This document shows, in pieces, positions 36,582 to 45,836 of a stretch of DNA of 64,000 bases. Source of the stretch: Sphingobium abikonense NBRC 16140 (GTDB lineage: Bacteria > Pseudomonadota > Alphaproteobacteria > Sphingomonadales > Sphingomonadaceae); assembly GCF_001598335.1 (NCBI RefSeq), contig NZ_BCYT01000007.1:104087-168086 (forward strand), read 5' to 3'. A model generated the notes under the pieces. That model did no database searches. It worked only from the letters and a program-made list of their open reading frames with translations, and was not told where the DNA came from. A program made the position numbers and the translations under genes. Within the stretch, counting starts at the first letter, position 1; each line of letters begins with the position of its first letter.

Positions 36582-37352
36582 ATGACGATCAGCAAAGCCA
36601 TCATCCTTTCCGCCGGCCAGGGGTCGCGCCTGTTGCCGCTGACGCGCGACGTGCCCAAATGCATGATCGATTTCAACGGCCGCAGCCTCATAAGCTGGCA
36701 GGTCGCGGCGCTGGTCGCCAATGGCGTGACGGACATCGTGGTGGTGACGGGGTTCCGCACCGAGCGGGTGGAGGATCATGCGTTGCAGCTGTATCGCGAC
36801 ACCGGCGCGCGCATCCGCACCATATTCAACCCCTTTTTCCAGGTGGCCGATAATCTGGGCACCTGCTGGATCGTGCGGGAGGAGATGGACCGGGATTTCA
36901 TCATCCTGAACGGCGATACCATCGTGTCGGACGAGATTGTCGCCAGGCTGGTCACAGGAGCCAAGGACGCGATCACCGTCACCGTCGACGTGAAGCCGCA
37001 GGGCGATTATGACGACGATGACATGAAGGTCAGCCGCGACGCCGACGGGCGGTTGCACGCGATCGGCAAGCGGTTGCTGCCGCCCGACACCAATGCGGAA
37101 TCGATCGGCATGCTGGCCTTCACCGGGGAAGGGCCGGCGATATTCCGCAACCAGATCGACCAGATGATGCGCACGCCCGAGGGGGTCGAACGCTGGTATC
37201 TGCGCGCGATCGACATTATCGCCAAGGGCAACCGCGTCGGCACCGTGTCGATCGAGGGGCTGGAGTGGCAGGAGGTCGATTTTCCCCAGGATGTCGAAGC
37301 GGCGCAGGCGCTGACGGCCAAGTGGATCGCGGAAGGGCGCTACGCGCGATAA
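36582..37352 (+). CDS. Sugar/phosphocholine nucleotidyltransferase family protein
   Basis: This is a 256-residue NTP_transferase-fold enzyme. The N-terminus MTISKAIILSAGQGSRLLPLT has the G-x-G-x-R-L-x-P-x-T signature and VPKCMIDFNGRSL (Pro-Lys). A metal-binding ILNGDTI segment follows near residue 107. Relatives include phosphocholine cytidylyltransferases and sugar-1-phosphate nucleotidyltransferases. The chosen ATG at 36582 starts at the fold; the frame runs open to 36465. Confidence 0.85.
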   Translation: MTISKAIILSAGQGSRLLPLTRDVPKCMIDFNGRSLISWQVAALVANGVTDIVVVTGFRTERVEDHALQLYRDTGARIRTIFNPFFQVADNLGTCWIVREEMDRDFIILNGDTIVSDEIVARLVTGAKDAITVTVDVKPQGDYDDDDMKVSRDADGRLHAIGKRLLPPDTNAESIGMLAFTGEGPAIFRNQIDQMMRTPEGVERWYLRAIDIIAKGNRVGTVSIEGLEWQEVDFPQDVEAAQALTAKWIAEGRYAR

Positions 37353-37522
37353 GGCAGGCTTGCCCGCGCGGGCGTGCCGGGTTAAGGGGCGCGCATTCGC
37401 ATGGACCCGGTGCAATTCCGGGTGGCTATTCCGGCCGCCGATCCGCCGGACAACATCACACATGATTTTCAAAGACCGCGGGCGATCCGCGTCATGTGCC
37501 TTGTTGTGGACATTCAGATACA

Positions 37523-39013
37523 ATGACAAATTCCCTCATCCGCTACCGGCAGGAGTGGTTCAGCAGCGGCGCGGGCGCGCGCCGCGACATATTGGCCGGC
37601 ATCGTCGTCGCGCTGGCGCTGATCCCCGAAGCCATCGGCTTTTCCATCATCGCGGGCGTCGATCCGCGTGTCGGCCTGTATGCATCGGTCGCGATTGCCA
37701 TGACGATCGCGCTGATCGGCGGGCGGCCGGGCATGATTTCCGCCGCGACCGCCGCCGTCGCCGTTCTGGTGACGCCGCTGGTGCGCGACCATGGCGTCCA
37801 ATATCTGTTCGCCGCGACGATCCTGATGGGCGTCATCCAGGCAATCGCCGGGCTGTTGCGGCTGGACCTGCTGATGCAGTTCGTCTCGCGATCGGTCATC
37901 ACCGGCTTCGTCAATGCGCTGGCGATCCTGATATTCCTGGCGCAGCTGCCGCAGCTGACCAATGTCGGCTGGGAAACATACGCCATGGTCGCGGGCGGGC
38001 TGGCGATCATCTATGGGTTTCCGCGGATCACCAGGGCGGTGCCATCGCCGCTGGTGGCGATCCTGGTGCTGACCGCGATCAGCATCGGCATGGGCCTTCC
38101 GGTCAACATGGTCGGCGACATGGGCAAGCTGCCCGAAGGATTGCCGAGCCTGGCGCTGCCGCAGGTCCCGCTGAGCTGGGAAACGCTGCGCATCATCGCG
38201 CCCTATTCGGTGACGATGGCGGCCGTCGGGCTGCTGGAATCGCTGCTGACCGCGCACATCGTCGATGACATGACGGACAGTGACAGCGACAAGAAGCGCG
38301 AATGCATGGGCCAGGGCGGCGCCAACATCGTGGCGGCGATGCTGGGCGGCATGGGCGGGTGCGCGATGATCGGCCAGTCGGTCATCAATGTGACGTCGGG
38401 CGGGCGCGGGCGATTGTCCACTTTTGTCGCCGGCGCGTTCCTGCTGTTCCTGCTGGCGGTGTTGGGGCCGTGGGTCGGGCGCGTGCCGATGCCGGCACTG
38501 GTCGCGGTGATGATCATGGTATCAATCGGCACGTTCAGCTGGAATTCGATCCCCAATTTGCGGCGGCATCCGCCGACATCGTCGGTGGTGATGCTGGTGA
38601 CGGTGGTGGTCGTGGTGGCGACGCGCGACCTGTCGCTGGGCGTGCTGGCGGGCGTGCTGCTGTCGGGCATCTTCTTTGCCGGCAAGGTGCAGCGGATGTT
38701 CGGCGTGGAGCGGAGCGAGGATGCGGGCCGGGCGACCTATCGGGTGACGGGGCAGATCTTCTTTGCCTCGGTCGACCGCTTCACCCGCGCTTTCCAGGAC
38801 GAGAGTGGAGCGGAAGCCGTGCTGATCGACGTGTCGGCCGCGCATTTCTGGGATATTTCGGGCGTCGGCGCGCTGGACAAGGTGGTGGCGAAGCTGCGCG
38901 CGCAGGGCGTGGCAGTAGAGGTGGTCGGCTATAACCGGGCGAGCGCGGACCTGATTGACCGGTTCGCGCTGCACGACAAGACCGGCGTCGAGATGGGCGT
39001 CGTGCCGCATTGA
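37523..39013 (+). CDS. SulP family inorganic anion transporter with STAS domain
   Basis: This is a 496-residue transporter. It begins [38 protein letters not shown], the SLC26/SulP entry signature, followed by about a dozen membrane segments. A C-terminal STAS domain at about residues 400-490 has [22 protein letters not shown]. Substrate could be sulfate, bicarbonate or another anion. The frame extends to 37496, but ATG 37523 is preferred. Confidence 0.9.
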   Translation: MTNSLIRYRQEWFSSGAGARRDILAGIVVALALIPEAIGFSIIAGVDPRVGLYASVAIAMTIALIGGRPGMISAATAAVAVLVTPLVRDHGVQYLFAATILMGVIQAIAGLLRLDLLMQFVSRSVITGFVNALAILIFLAQLPQLTNVGWETYAMVAGGLAIIYGFPRITRAVPSPLVAILVLTAISIGMGLPVNMVGDMGKLPEGLPSLALPQVPLSWETLRIIAPYSVTMAAVGLLESLLTAHIVDDMTDSDSDKKRECMGQGGANIVAAMLGGMGGCAMIGQSVINVTSGGRGRLSTFVAGAFLLFLLAVLGPWVGRVPMPALVAVMIMVSIGTFSWNSIPNLRRHPPTSSVVMLVTVVVVVATRDLSLGVLAGVLLSGIFFAGKVQRMFGVERSEDAGRATYRVTGQIFFASVDRFTRAFQDESGAEAVLIDVSAAHFWDISGVGALDKVVAKLRAQGVAVEVVGYNRASADLIDRFALHDKTGVEMGVVPH

Positions 39014-39077
39014 ACAGGGTTGCGTTCTGCCACTGATGTGACATGGTCCGGCTCCAGGCAAGAGAGGAGTCGGACCG

Positions 39078-39725
39078 ATGATCATCCATGGTGCCAGAGT
39101 GTCGCCCTTCGTGCGCAAAGTTCTTGTTTTTGCGGCGGAAAAGGGGATCGAGACGGAGGTTCGGATGGCCGGTTTCGGGCGCGGCGATCCGGGCTATCTG
39201 GAAGGATCGCCCTTTGGCAAGATACCGGCGCTGGAAGATGGCGACTTTCTGCTCTGCGATTCGACCGCGATCATAACCTATATGGATGCGTTGCGTCCTG
39301 AGCCCAATCTGATCCCGACCGAAGCCAGGGCGCGGGCGCGCACCGTCTGGTTCGAGGAATTTGGTGACACGATCGCGCAGCAGGCGGGGCAGAAGATTTT
39401 CTTCAACCGGGCGGTGGCGAAGCGGTTGAAGCGCGAGCCGGACTTGGCGGCGGCGGACCGGGCGGAGGCCGAGGAGATGCCCAAAATCTACGATTATCTG
39501 GAAAAAATGCTGCCCGAAAGCGGCTGGCTGGTGGAGGATCGCTTCACCCTGGCGGACCTGGCGGCGGCGTGCCCGATCATCAATGTGGGCTATTGTTCAG
39601 ACGGGCTGGACGCGGGGAGATGGCCCAAGGTCGCGGCGTGGCTGGCGGCGGTTAAGGCGCGGCCGAGCGTGGCGGCGGCCATGGAGGAAGAGGCGACGGC
39701 GGTTCGCGCCATGCTGGACACTTAA
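39078..39725 (+). CDS. Glutathione S-transferase family protein
   Basis: This is a 215-residue GST: a thioredoxin-fold N-terminal domain (MIIHGARVSPFVRKVLVFAAEKG, with KIPALEDGDFLLCDSTAII for glutathione binding) and an all-helical C-terminal domain with the N-cap-like segment FTLADLAAACPI. Stress or detoxification role; substrate unknown. It sits just before the phage-derived region. Confidence 0.9.
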   Translation: MIIHGARVSPFVRKVLVFAAEKGIETEVRMAGFGRGDPGYLEGSPFGKIPALEDGDFLLCDSTAIITYMDALRPEPNLIPTEARARARTVWFEEFGDTIAQQAGQKIFFNRAVAKRLKREPDLAAADRAEAEEMPKIYDYLEKMLPESGWLVEDRFTLADLAAACPIINVGYCSDGLDAGRWPKVAAWLAAVKARPSVAAAMEEEATAVRAMLDT

Positions 39726-39744
39726 CCCATCTGGCACATTTTGC

Positions 39745-39775
39745 TTGACATCGTCACGCTGATCTGACAGATAGG
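39745..39775 (+). promoter_or_regulatory. Candidate promoter before the GTA-like cluster
   Basis: TTGACA at 39745-39750 is a perfect -35 match. About 17 nt later lies a weak -10-like element (cagata/gatagg). It lies upstream of the small-terminase-like gene and could drive it. The -10 is poor, so confidence is modest. Confidence 0.35.
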
Positions 39776-39883
39776 TCGATATTGGGAAAATGTGAGTCGC
39801 CAAGGCGGCGCGAGGGCAGGTCGGTTCCGAAAGCGGGGCCGGCCTTTTTCGTGTCTGGCGAACCGGGCGGGGGAATGCGGGCG

Positions 39884-40435
39884 ATGACGGGAACGGCGAT
39901 GGAAACGGGGGAGGAAAGGCGGCTGGTGCCGCAACGGCAGGCGCGGGCGGGTGGCGCGCGCGTGCAGCAGCGACAGGCGCGCAAGGATAGCTGGACGCTG
40001 GAGGAGGAGCGGATATTCCTGCTGACGCTGGCGGAATGCTGCAATGTCAGCGAGGCCGCGCGGGAAATCGGCAAATGCCGGCAGGGCGCCTATGCGCGGC
40101 GCAAGCGCCGGATCGCCTTTGCCCGCGCCTGGGACGCGGCGCTGGAGGAAGGCTATTGCGAACTGGAGATGATGCTGATGCGCGCGTCGCTGTTCGGCAG
40201 CGAGAGCGAGGAAATCGTCATGGATGGCGATGGCGTGGTGAAAAGCCGCAAGGTCAAGCGCGCGCCCAACCTGACCATCGGGTTGCGGCTGTTGCAGCAT
40301 CATCGCGCCCGCGTGACGCAGATCCGCGCGGCCAAGGGGCGCAAGCGAAGCGGGCCGGACAGCGCCGACGCCAAGGCGCGGGTGCGCGCGATGCTGGAGG
40401 AAATAAGGCGGCGGCGCGCGGCTGCGGGCGAATGA
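39884..40435 (+). CDS. GTA/phage small-terminase-like protein
   Basis: This is a basic, helical protein of about 183 residues. The N-terminal helix-turn-helix-like segment (FLLTLAECCNVSEAAREIGKCRQGAYARRKR) is the type seen in small terminases and in DNA-binding proteins encoded near GTA clusters. A GGGGA ribosome site lies upstream of the chosen ATG (alternatives at 39875 and 39899). It heads the packaging-head-tail group, about 3.4 kb before TerL. The RcGTA gp1-like role is inferred. Confidence 0.6.
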   Translation: MTGTAMETGEERRLVPQRQARAGGARVQQRQARKDSWTLEEERIFLLTLAECCNVSEAAREIGKCRQGAYARRKRRIAFARAWDAALEEGYCELEMMLMRASLFGSESEEIVMDGDGVVKSRKVKRAPNLTIGLRLLQHHRARVTQIRAAKGRKRSGPDSADAKARVRAMLEEIRRRRAAAGE

Positions 40436-40782
40436 CGCGGGCGCGCCATGCGGTCGTGACGGGGCCGACGAAGCGGGCCGGGGGTGCGACGGTCGGCGCG
40501 TTAACCCTTTTTCCACCGGAACGGATTGTGCAACTGCGGCATTCGAAGGGCATGACGTTAGAAAGCCGGATTTTACAACAGCTTGGCGCGGGGCCGATCC
40601 GCCGATTGACGCTGGAGGGCGTGGACGCGGACGAACTGGCGACGACGCTGCGGCATATGGCGGCGCGGCGGCAAATCTGCATCCGGCCTGACCAGATTTC
40701 GCTATACTGGCATCGCCATATGATCCTGTCGCCCATGGCGGCGCTGGTGCGCAAGGTGACGGCGCGGCCGGTCGCGGCGTGA
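40432..40782 (+). CDS. Hypothetical protein coupled to the small-terminase-like gene
   Basis: This is a 116-residue basic protein whose ATG overlaps the preceding stop (ATGA). The middle part (LESRILQQLGAGPIRRLTLEGVDADELATTLRHMAARRQICI) reads as a winged-helix-like fold, and the last 20 residues are basic. I do not recognise a family. Coupling to the upstream gene suggests a shared packaging or regulatory role. Confidence 0.55.
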   Translation: MTRARHAVVTGPTKRAGGATVGALTLFPPERIVQLRHSKGMTLESRILQQLGAGPIRRLTLEGVDADELATTLRHMAARRQICIRPDQISLYWHRHMILSPMAALVRKVTARPVAA

Positions 40783-40876
40783 GGCGGTGGTGGAAGGGCG
40801 GGGGATGCTCTCGTTGGCCTGTGGCCGTTCTTCGGGGCGCGGGGATGGGATGGTTTGTGGCCCGTGTGTTTCCTTT

Positions 40877-40975
40877 CGTCATCCCCGTGGAGGCGGGGGT
40901 CCGTCTTTCCGCACAGCGCATGGGCTACGGTCGAGAGATGGGTTCCCGCTTTCGCGGGAATGACGGAGTGGGACG
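40877..40975. repeat. Dispersed intergenic repeat, copy 1
   Basis: About 100 nt contain facing arms cgtcatcccc...gggggtcc and ggttcccgctttcgcgggaatgacg. The right-hand part (ggtcgagagatgggttcccgct and on to ggacgga) recurs at 54622-54670 after the DUF3168 gene. It is typical of intergenic palindromic repeats of sphingomonads. Confidence 0.7.
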
Positions 40976-41056
40976 GAAATGAGATCGTCCGGTATTCGTG
41001 GCAGTCAAAGGACAGCTGACGTTGCCAAAGTATAGAATACTCGCCATCATCGGTTC

Positions 41057-41692
41057 ATGTGGAAGCAAACCATCATAGCTGCATATCTTGGAGCGACTGT
41101 AACGATCCCCTCATCTGTACAGGCATGCTCAGTGGTCCGGGGCTATCGGGTCCCGACCACTTTGCAACTGGTGGAAGGCTCGGACGCAATTGTTCTGGCA
41201 AAAGTCAAAGCGGGGGCACTTCATTCTGAATTTGGCTTTCGCCAAGCGTCGCTAACGCCAGTCGCGCTTCTAAAGGGTGACCGACTGCCCGAACAAATAT
41301 CTTGTGAATATTGCGCTATATCAAGAAGTCGATGGAAGGCTGTCGCAAGTAATCCTCGCGATTTGCAAGAGCCAAATCCTGATGTCTTTTCAGGCGGATG
41401 TAATCGGCAGGTTTTCGATAAAGGCATGCTCGTTGTAGCCTTCCTGAAGAAAGAAGGCGATACATATGTCGTTAACGCACCTCCATTTTCGAGGGCATTG
41501 GAGGATGTGCCATCGTCAGATGCTCTTTGGGTGAAGGCAATCAAAATATACGTCAAGATTGTGGCGTTGCCGGGCGTGAAGCGCCGACAAGCCATGGAAG
41601 CGGAACAGGCGCGGTTGGCAGCGAGAAAAAATGACCCGGATGCTACATTGCTTGCTCGCGAGCTAGACAGGGCACTTCATGAAAACCCATGA
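41057..41692 (+). CDS. Exported protein of unknown function, AT-richer than neighbours
   Basis: This is a 211-residue protein. The signal peptide (about residues 1-23, ending VQAC) leaves a Cys just after the cleavage region, lipoprotein-like but without a full lipobox. The mature part has Cys residues (SCEYC, GGCNRQ) and alternating strands. Codon usage is less GC-rich than the housekeeping genes. It is inserted between the small-terminase-like pair and TerL. Function unknown. Confidence 0.6.
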   Translation: MWKQTIIAAYLGATVTIPSSVQACSVVRGYRVPTTLQLVEGSDAIVLAKVKAGALHSEFGFRQASLTPVALLKGDRLPEQISCEYCAISRSRWKAVASNPRDLQEPNPDVFSGGCNRQVFDKGMLVVAFLKKEGDTYVVNAPPFSRALEDVPSSDALWVKAIKIYVKIVALPGVKRRQAMEAEQARLAARKNDPDATLLARELDRALHENP

Positions 41693-41773
41693 GGTTTCGC
41701 AAGGGCGGGGGGAATCTCTGTTCTAGGTATATGCAGGAATCACCTTGGCTGACCTAACATGGTCGCTTCCACA

Positions 41774-41896
41774 CGAGCATCCCCTGTAAGGGGAGGTGGC
41801 TGGCTGTTGGCCAGACGGAGGGGTGTCGTGCTTTTGGTAGGGTGATACCCCTCCACCACTTCGTGGTCCCCCTCCCCTTGCAGGGGAGGATTTTTG
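41774..41896. repeat. Palindromic intergenic repeat with aggggaggt-type arms
   Basis: Facing arms cccctgtaaggggaggt and ctccccttgcaggggagg surround cagacggaggggt and acccctcc. Related elements occur at 54681-54728 and 56193-56240 in the GTA cluster. Confidence 0.7.
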
Positions 41897-42000
41897 CCGT
41901 CGCTTTTGGTCGGAGCATGACGTCCGCAACCGCTTTTGTAGATCAGATGGAGGGGGGATTCCGGCTTTTGCGGGAATGACGGGCGGCTCGCCTGGACCAA

Positions 42001-42034
42001 AAAAGAACCCCCGGCGTGGCGCCGGGGGTCGAGG
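42001..42034 (-). terminator. Orphan minus-strand intrinsic terminator
   Basis: A perfect stem acccccggcg / cgccgggggt with a 3-nt loop is followed, on the minus strand, by TTCTTTTTT. No minus-strand gene lies within 190 nt upstream of it in that direction. Confidence 0.6.
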
Positions 42035-42223
42035 TTCAGGGAGGATCAGCGGCGCAGAGGGGGACTGCGTGGTGCCGCTGACAGGGGCATGACTAGCGCG
42101 GCAATGCTGCGGGGGAATGTCCGGTTTGTAGCCGGAGTGACACAAGCGCCGACAGGGGACGGTATTCCCGATATGCGCCGGGGCGGCTTTACAGTCGTCA
42201 AATAGCCGATAAGGTCTGCCCCC

Positions 42224-43531
42224 ATGAAAAATTTGATCCTGCTTGCCGCCGCTTCCGCCCTCTCGACGTCCGCCAGCGCGCAGACGCGCGCGCCCGATCC
42301 GGCGCGGTTGAAGGCGACGGTGGAGAAGCTGGTGAGTTTCGGCACGCGCCATACGCTGTCGTCGGCGACCGGCCCCAGGCGCGGGATCGGCGCGGCGCGG
42401 CGCTGGGGCGCGGCGGAGTTCGAGAAGATCGCCAAGGGCTGTGGCGGGTGCCTGACCGTCGAGACGATCGCGGATCGCTTCACCGGGCCGCGCGCGCCCG
42501 ACGGGGTCGAGGTGGTGGACGTGCTGGCGATCCAGAAGGGGACGGGGGACCCCAATCAGGTGGTGATCGTCGCCGGGCATATCGACAGCCGGGTGAGCGA
42601 CGTGATGAATGTCACCAGCGATGCGCCGGGGGCGAACGACAATGCGTCAGGCACGGCCTTGGTGATCGAGGCGGCGCGGGTGCTGGCGGGCGAAAAATTC
42701 GACGGGACGATCGTCTATGCGCTGCTGTCGGGCGAGGAGCAGGGGCTGTGGGGCGGCAAGCTGCTGGCGGCCACGGCCAAGGCGCGCGGCTGGCAGGTGC
42801 GCGCGATGCTGAACAACGACATCGTCGGCAATACGCTGGGCCAGAATGGGCAGATCGTCGCCGACCGGGTGCGGGTTTTCTCCGAAGGCATACGCTTTGC
42901 CGAGGATGAGAAGGCGGCGCGGACCCGCCGGGCGATCGGTGGGGAGGATGACGGGCCGTCGCGCGCGCTGGCCAAGAAGATCGACGGCATTGCCGAGGCC
43001 AATCCGCAGGTCGGGCTGGACGTGTTCGCGGTGCGGCGGCTGGACCGGTTCGGGCGCGGCGGCGACCATTCGCCTTTCCTGGAACTGGGCTTTCCCGCGG
43101 TGCGCTTTTCGGTGGGGATAGAGAATTACGACCGGCAGCATCAGGATCTGCGGACCGAAAATGGCCGCGTCTATGGCGATACGGTCGACGCGATGGACTT
43201 TCCCTATCTGGCGAAGGTGACGGCGCTCAATGTCGCGGCGCTGCGTGAGCTGGCCGATGCGCCGGCCGCGCCCGCTAGCGTATCGCTGGACGGGGCGCTG
43301 TCGATGGATACGCGGGTGTTCTGGGACGCGGTGCCGGGCGCTGCGGCCTACAAGGTCTATTGGCGGCGCGCGGACGCGCAGGACTGGACCGACAGCCGCG
43401 TCGTGACAGGCGCGACCGAAACGCTGCTGAAAAATGTCGTCGTCGACGATCATTTCATCGGCGTGGCGGCAGTGGCCAGCGACGGGGCGGAAAGCATCGT
43501 CACCTTTGGCGGGATGGCGCCGAGGAAATAA
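42224..43531 (+). CDS. Exported M28-family metallopeptidase
   Basis: This is a 435-residue protein with a signal peptide (residues 1-20, ending SASAQ). The zinc aminopeptidase motifs are present: AGHIDSR (His/Asp ligands), APGANDNASG (bridging Asp), SGEEQGLWG (catalytic Glu pair), NNDIVGN (Asp) and GGDHSPFLELG (His). A fibronectin-like C-terminal tail (about 345-435) is typical of this subgroup. It probably trims peptides in the periplasm or outside. Confidence 0.93.
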   Translation: MKNLILLAAASALSTSASAQTRAPDPARLKATVEKLVSFGTRHTLSSATGPRRGIGAARRWGAAEFEKIAKGCGGCLTVETIADRFTGPRAPDGVEVVDVLAIQKGTGDPNQVVIVAGHIDSRVSDVMNVTSDAPGANDNASGTALVIEAARVLAGEKFDGTIVYALLSGEEQGLWGGKLLAATAKARGWQVRAMLNNDIVGNTLGQNGQIVADRVRVFSEGIRFAEDEKAARTRRAIGGEDDGPSRALAKKIDGIAEANPQVGLDVFAVRRLDRFGRGGDHSPFLELGFPAVRFSVGIENYDRQHQDLRTENGRVYGDTVDAMDFPYLAKVTALNVAALRELADAPAAPASVSLDGALSMDTRVFWDAVPGAAAYKVYWRRADAQDWTDSRVVTGATETLLKNVVVDDHFIGVAAVASDGAESIVTFGGMAPRK

Positions 43532-43542
43532 GAGCAGGGCAT

Positions 43543-43564
43543 GGCCGCCCCGCGCGGGGCGGCC
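43543..43564. terminator. Bidirectional terminator hairpin
   Basis: A perfect palindrome, ggccgcccc / ggggcggcc around gcgc, lies between the convergent M28 and small membrane protein genes. There is no T-tract on either side. Confidence 0.5.
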
Positions 43565-43573
43565 GGGACGCGA

Positions 43574-43762
43574 TCAATCCCTGACGGGTTTTGCGCCCGC
43601 CAGCGCCATGGCGTTCGCGGTGCCGGTGGCGGGCTTGACCGTGGCCGGGCGGTCGCTGATCGCGCTGGCGGCGACCATGCCGCCGCCGACGATGGCGGCG
43701 ATTCCAAGAATGGCGAGCAGGGTGCGCTGCCGGCCGGAAGGATCATGGGAAGGGGGATGCAT
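43574..43762 (-). CDS. Small single-pass membrane protein
   Basis: This is a 62-residue protein with one hydrophobic helix at about residues 14-33 (TLLAILGIAAIVGGGMVAAS) flanked by a basic/polar N-terminus and a polar tail ending AKPVRD. The chosen Met is the one followed by the helix; the frame is open further upstream, but that overlaps TerL. It may be a real small gene or a spurious frame; no homologue recognised. Confidence 0.45.
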   Translation of the reverse strand: MHPPSHDPSGRQRTLLAILGIAAIVGGGMVAASAISDRPATVKPATGTANAMALAGAKPVRD

Positions 43763-43880
43763 GAAGGTCCTTTCTGCTGCGTATGCGCTAGGCAGAATGG
43801 CGATGATGACGGTGCGTTCCCGCACATTTCTGTAAGATTTTGTTGCAGCGCGGTGGCCTGCGAAACAGGGGAGGAGCGCG

Positions 43881-45194
43881 ATGCAGCTTTCGGACCGGGA
43901 GTGGCTGGCGCGCGCCGATGCGGCGCAGCAGGGGGCGATGCTGAAACTGCTGACGCAGGGCGCGGCGGAGCGGATCGCGGCGGACTGGGACTTTGTGGCG
44001 CGGCCGGGGCAGCGCGCGCCGGCGGGCGACTGGCGCATTTGGCTGATGATGGCGGGGCGCGGCTTTGGCAAGACGCGGGCCGGGGCGGAATGGGTGCGCG
44101 GCATTGCGGAGGCCGACGCCACGGCACGGATCGCGCTGGTCGGGGCGAGCCTGGGCGAGGCGCGGGCGGTGATGGTGGAGGGGGAGAGCGGGCTGCTCAG
44201 CATCGCGCCGCACTGGGCGCGGCCGGCCTATGCCCCGGCGCTGCGGCGGCTGACCTGGCCCAATGGCGCGGTGGCGATGCTGTTCGGCGCGGCCGACCCC
44301 GAAGGGTTGCGCGGGCCGCAATTCAGCCATGGCTGGGCCGACGAGATCGCCAAATGGGCAGGCGGCGAGGCGGCCTGGCATAATCTGATGATGGGCTTGC
44401 GGCTGGGGCGCGACCCGCGCGTGCTGGCGACGACGACGCCGAGGCCGGTGCCGCTGGTGCGCAGCCTTATGGCGCGGGACGGCGATGACGTGGTGGTGAC
44501 GCGGGGACGGACGGCGGACAATGAAGCCAATCTGGCGCCCGGCTTCGTCGCGGCGATGACGGCGGGCTATGGCGGCACGCGGCTGGGGCGGCAGGAACTG
44601 GATGGCGAGCTGATCGAGGAGGTGGAGGGCGCGCTGTGGACGCGGGCGCTGATCGAGCAATGCCGCGTCGTGCATGTGCCGGGCGCGCTGACCCGCGTGG
44701 TGGTGGCGGTCGATCCGCCCGCGAGCGTGGGCGGCGACGCGTGCGGTATTGTGGTCGCGGGTGTGGGCGGCGACGGGCGCGCCTATGTGATCGCCGACGC
44801 AAGCGTGGCGGGGGTGCGGCCCTAAGGCTGGGCGCGGGCGGTGGCGGCGGCGGCGATGGTGCATGGCGCGGACCGGGTGGTGGCCGAGGCGAATAATGGC
44901 GGCGCGATGGTGGAAAGCGTGCTGCGCGCGGCGGAAGAGACGCTGCCAGTGAAACTGGTCCATGCAAGCCGGGGGAAGGTGGCGCGGGCGGAGCCGGTGG
45001 CGGCGCTCTATGAAGCGGGCCGGGTGGCGCATCGCGCGGCCTTCCCGGAACTGGAGGACGAAATGTGCGGATTGCTGGCGGGGGGCGGCTATGTCGGGCC
45101 GGGACGGTCGCCCGATCGCGCCGACGCATTGGTGTGGGCGATGAGTGAGCTGATGCTGGGGAAGATGGGGGAGGCGCGGGTTCGGGGGATGTGA
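43881..45194 (+). pseudogene. GTA/phage terminase large subunit TerL, interrupted by an in-frame TAA
   Basis: This motor packages DNA into the head. The ATPase half is intact: Walker A GRGFGKT at residues 59-65, Walker B-like WADE near 153-156, and a coupling segment LATTTPRP. The RNase H-like nuclease begins VVVAVDPPA (first catalytic Asp), but TAA at codon 315 (44823-44825) stops it there. The same frame then runs on with VAEANNGG and DRADALVWAMSE, which carry the second and third acidic residues, to 45194. Expected residue at the stop is Glu (GAA). Truncated product would be 314 residues of about 437. It could be a real nonsense mutation or a sequence error. Confidence 0.85.
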
Positions 45195-45217
45195 GGGCTA
45201 GTTAAACCCCGATGTCC

Positions 45218-45679
45218 TTATGCCTCGCCATTACATTCGACAGTCAATACCCGATGCGCAGCAATATCATATTCGACATTAATCTGGGTGCAGCCACCGT
45301 CGTTTATAAAGGGGAGGCCTTTTGGGCTGTCATGCCAACGTACCTCTCCCGCGGGCGTCTGACTCTCTACCATGCTGGCTTCGCTATCTGCCAACTCCCT
45401 GATTTCACTCTGCGTGCATGGGCGCGATTCAAAATTGTCCAGCATCACTTCGCATCCCTCGTCCAAGGATGGGTTCGAGAACGGGATCAAATAGGTCGCA
45501 ACCACCTTACCCTGTCCATCGAATGCATAGTTCCGACCGTAGGCCATTAGCGGTCGGGCACCATCAGGCAGCGTGATTGCGCGTTCAATTTCGTCTGTAA
45601 GCGCTTGCCTCTCGGAAGGTCGATCAGCCGCCGCACATAAGACCATGGGAAGACCAATGAAGAGGATTTGCAGCTTCAT
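45218..45679 (-). CDS. Exported protein of unknown function, AT-richer insert
   Basis: This is a 153-residue protein with a short signal peptide (about 1-17, ending CAAA), two Cys pairs (EGCEVML, SRPCTQS, GGCTQIN, TVECNGEA) and a largely beta or mixed mature region. It lies antisense to the phage genes between TerL and the portal, with lower GC than neighbours, so it appears to be inserted cargo. No family recognised. Confidence 0.55.
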   Translation of the reverse strand: MKLQILFIGLPMVLCAAADRPSERQALTDEIERAITLPDGARPLMAYGRNYAFDGQGKVVATYLIPFSNPSLDEGCEVMLDNFESRPCTQSEIRELADSEASMVESQTPAGEVRWHDSPKGLPFINDGGCTQINVEYDIAAHRVLTVECNGEA

Positions 45680-45798
45680 TGGCCGGAAATATCACAAGAA
45701 TGCGCAGAAAGACGAATGGAATTTCGGGAGGTAAGGAGCGAGGCGACGGTGATCCGTTATGGCGGGAGCTTCCCGAAACGACAGTCCGAAGGCAGCGG

Positions 45799-45821
45799 GA
45801 CCCCGGCTCAAGGCCGGGGTG
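45799..45821. repeat. Short palindromic repeat
   Basis: accccggctcaaggccggggt is a near-perfect inverted repeat, a common intergenic word in alphaproteobacteria, placed between two antisense insert genes. Confidence 0.6.
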
Positions 45822-45836
45822 ACGGGTGAGTGGCTG

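Larger units (their letters stand above)
41693..42223. other. Gene-free stretch with repeat and terminator-like elements
   Basis: In this 531-nt gap I find no credible gene. It contains the palindromic repeat at 41774-41896, a further copy-like fragment near 41950-41985 (gcgggaatgacggg) and a strong hairpin at 42009-42034. The hairpin's T-rich side lies on the minus strand although no minus-strand gene precedes it. Confidence 0.7.

Noticed and set aside
41723..42580. Minus-strand open frame over the repeat region and M28 start
   Set aside because: It overlaps the M28 gene antisense and is made of repeat-derived and shadow translation.
44823..44825. Programmed readthrough or recoding at the TerL stop
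   Set aside because: TAA is not a common recoding signal, no selenocysteine element or slippery site is seen, and the frame is unchanged, so a nonsense change or base error is simpler.
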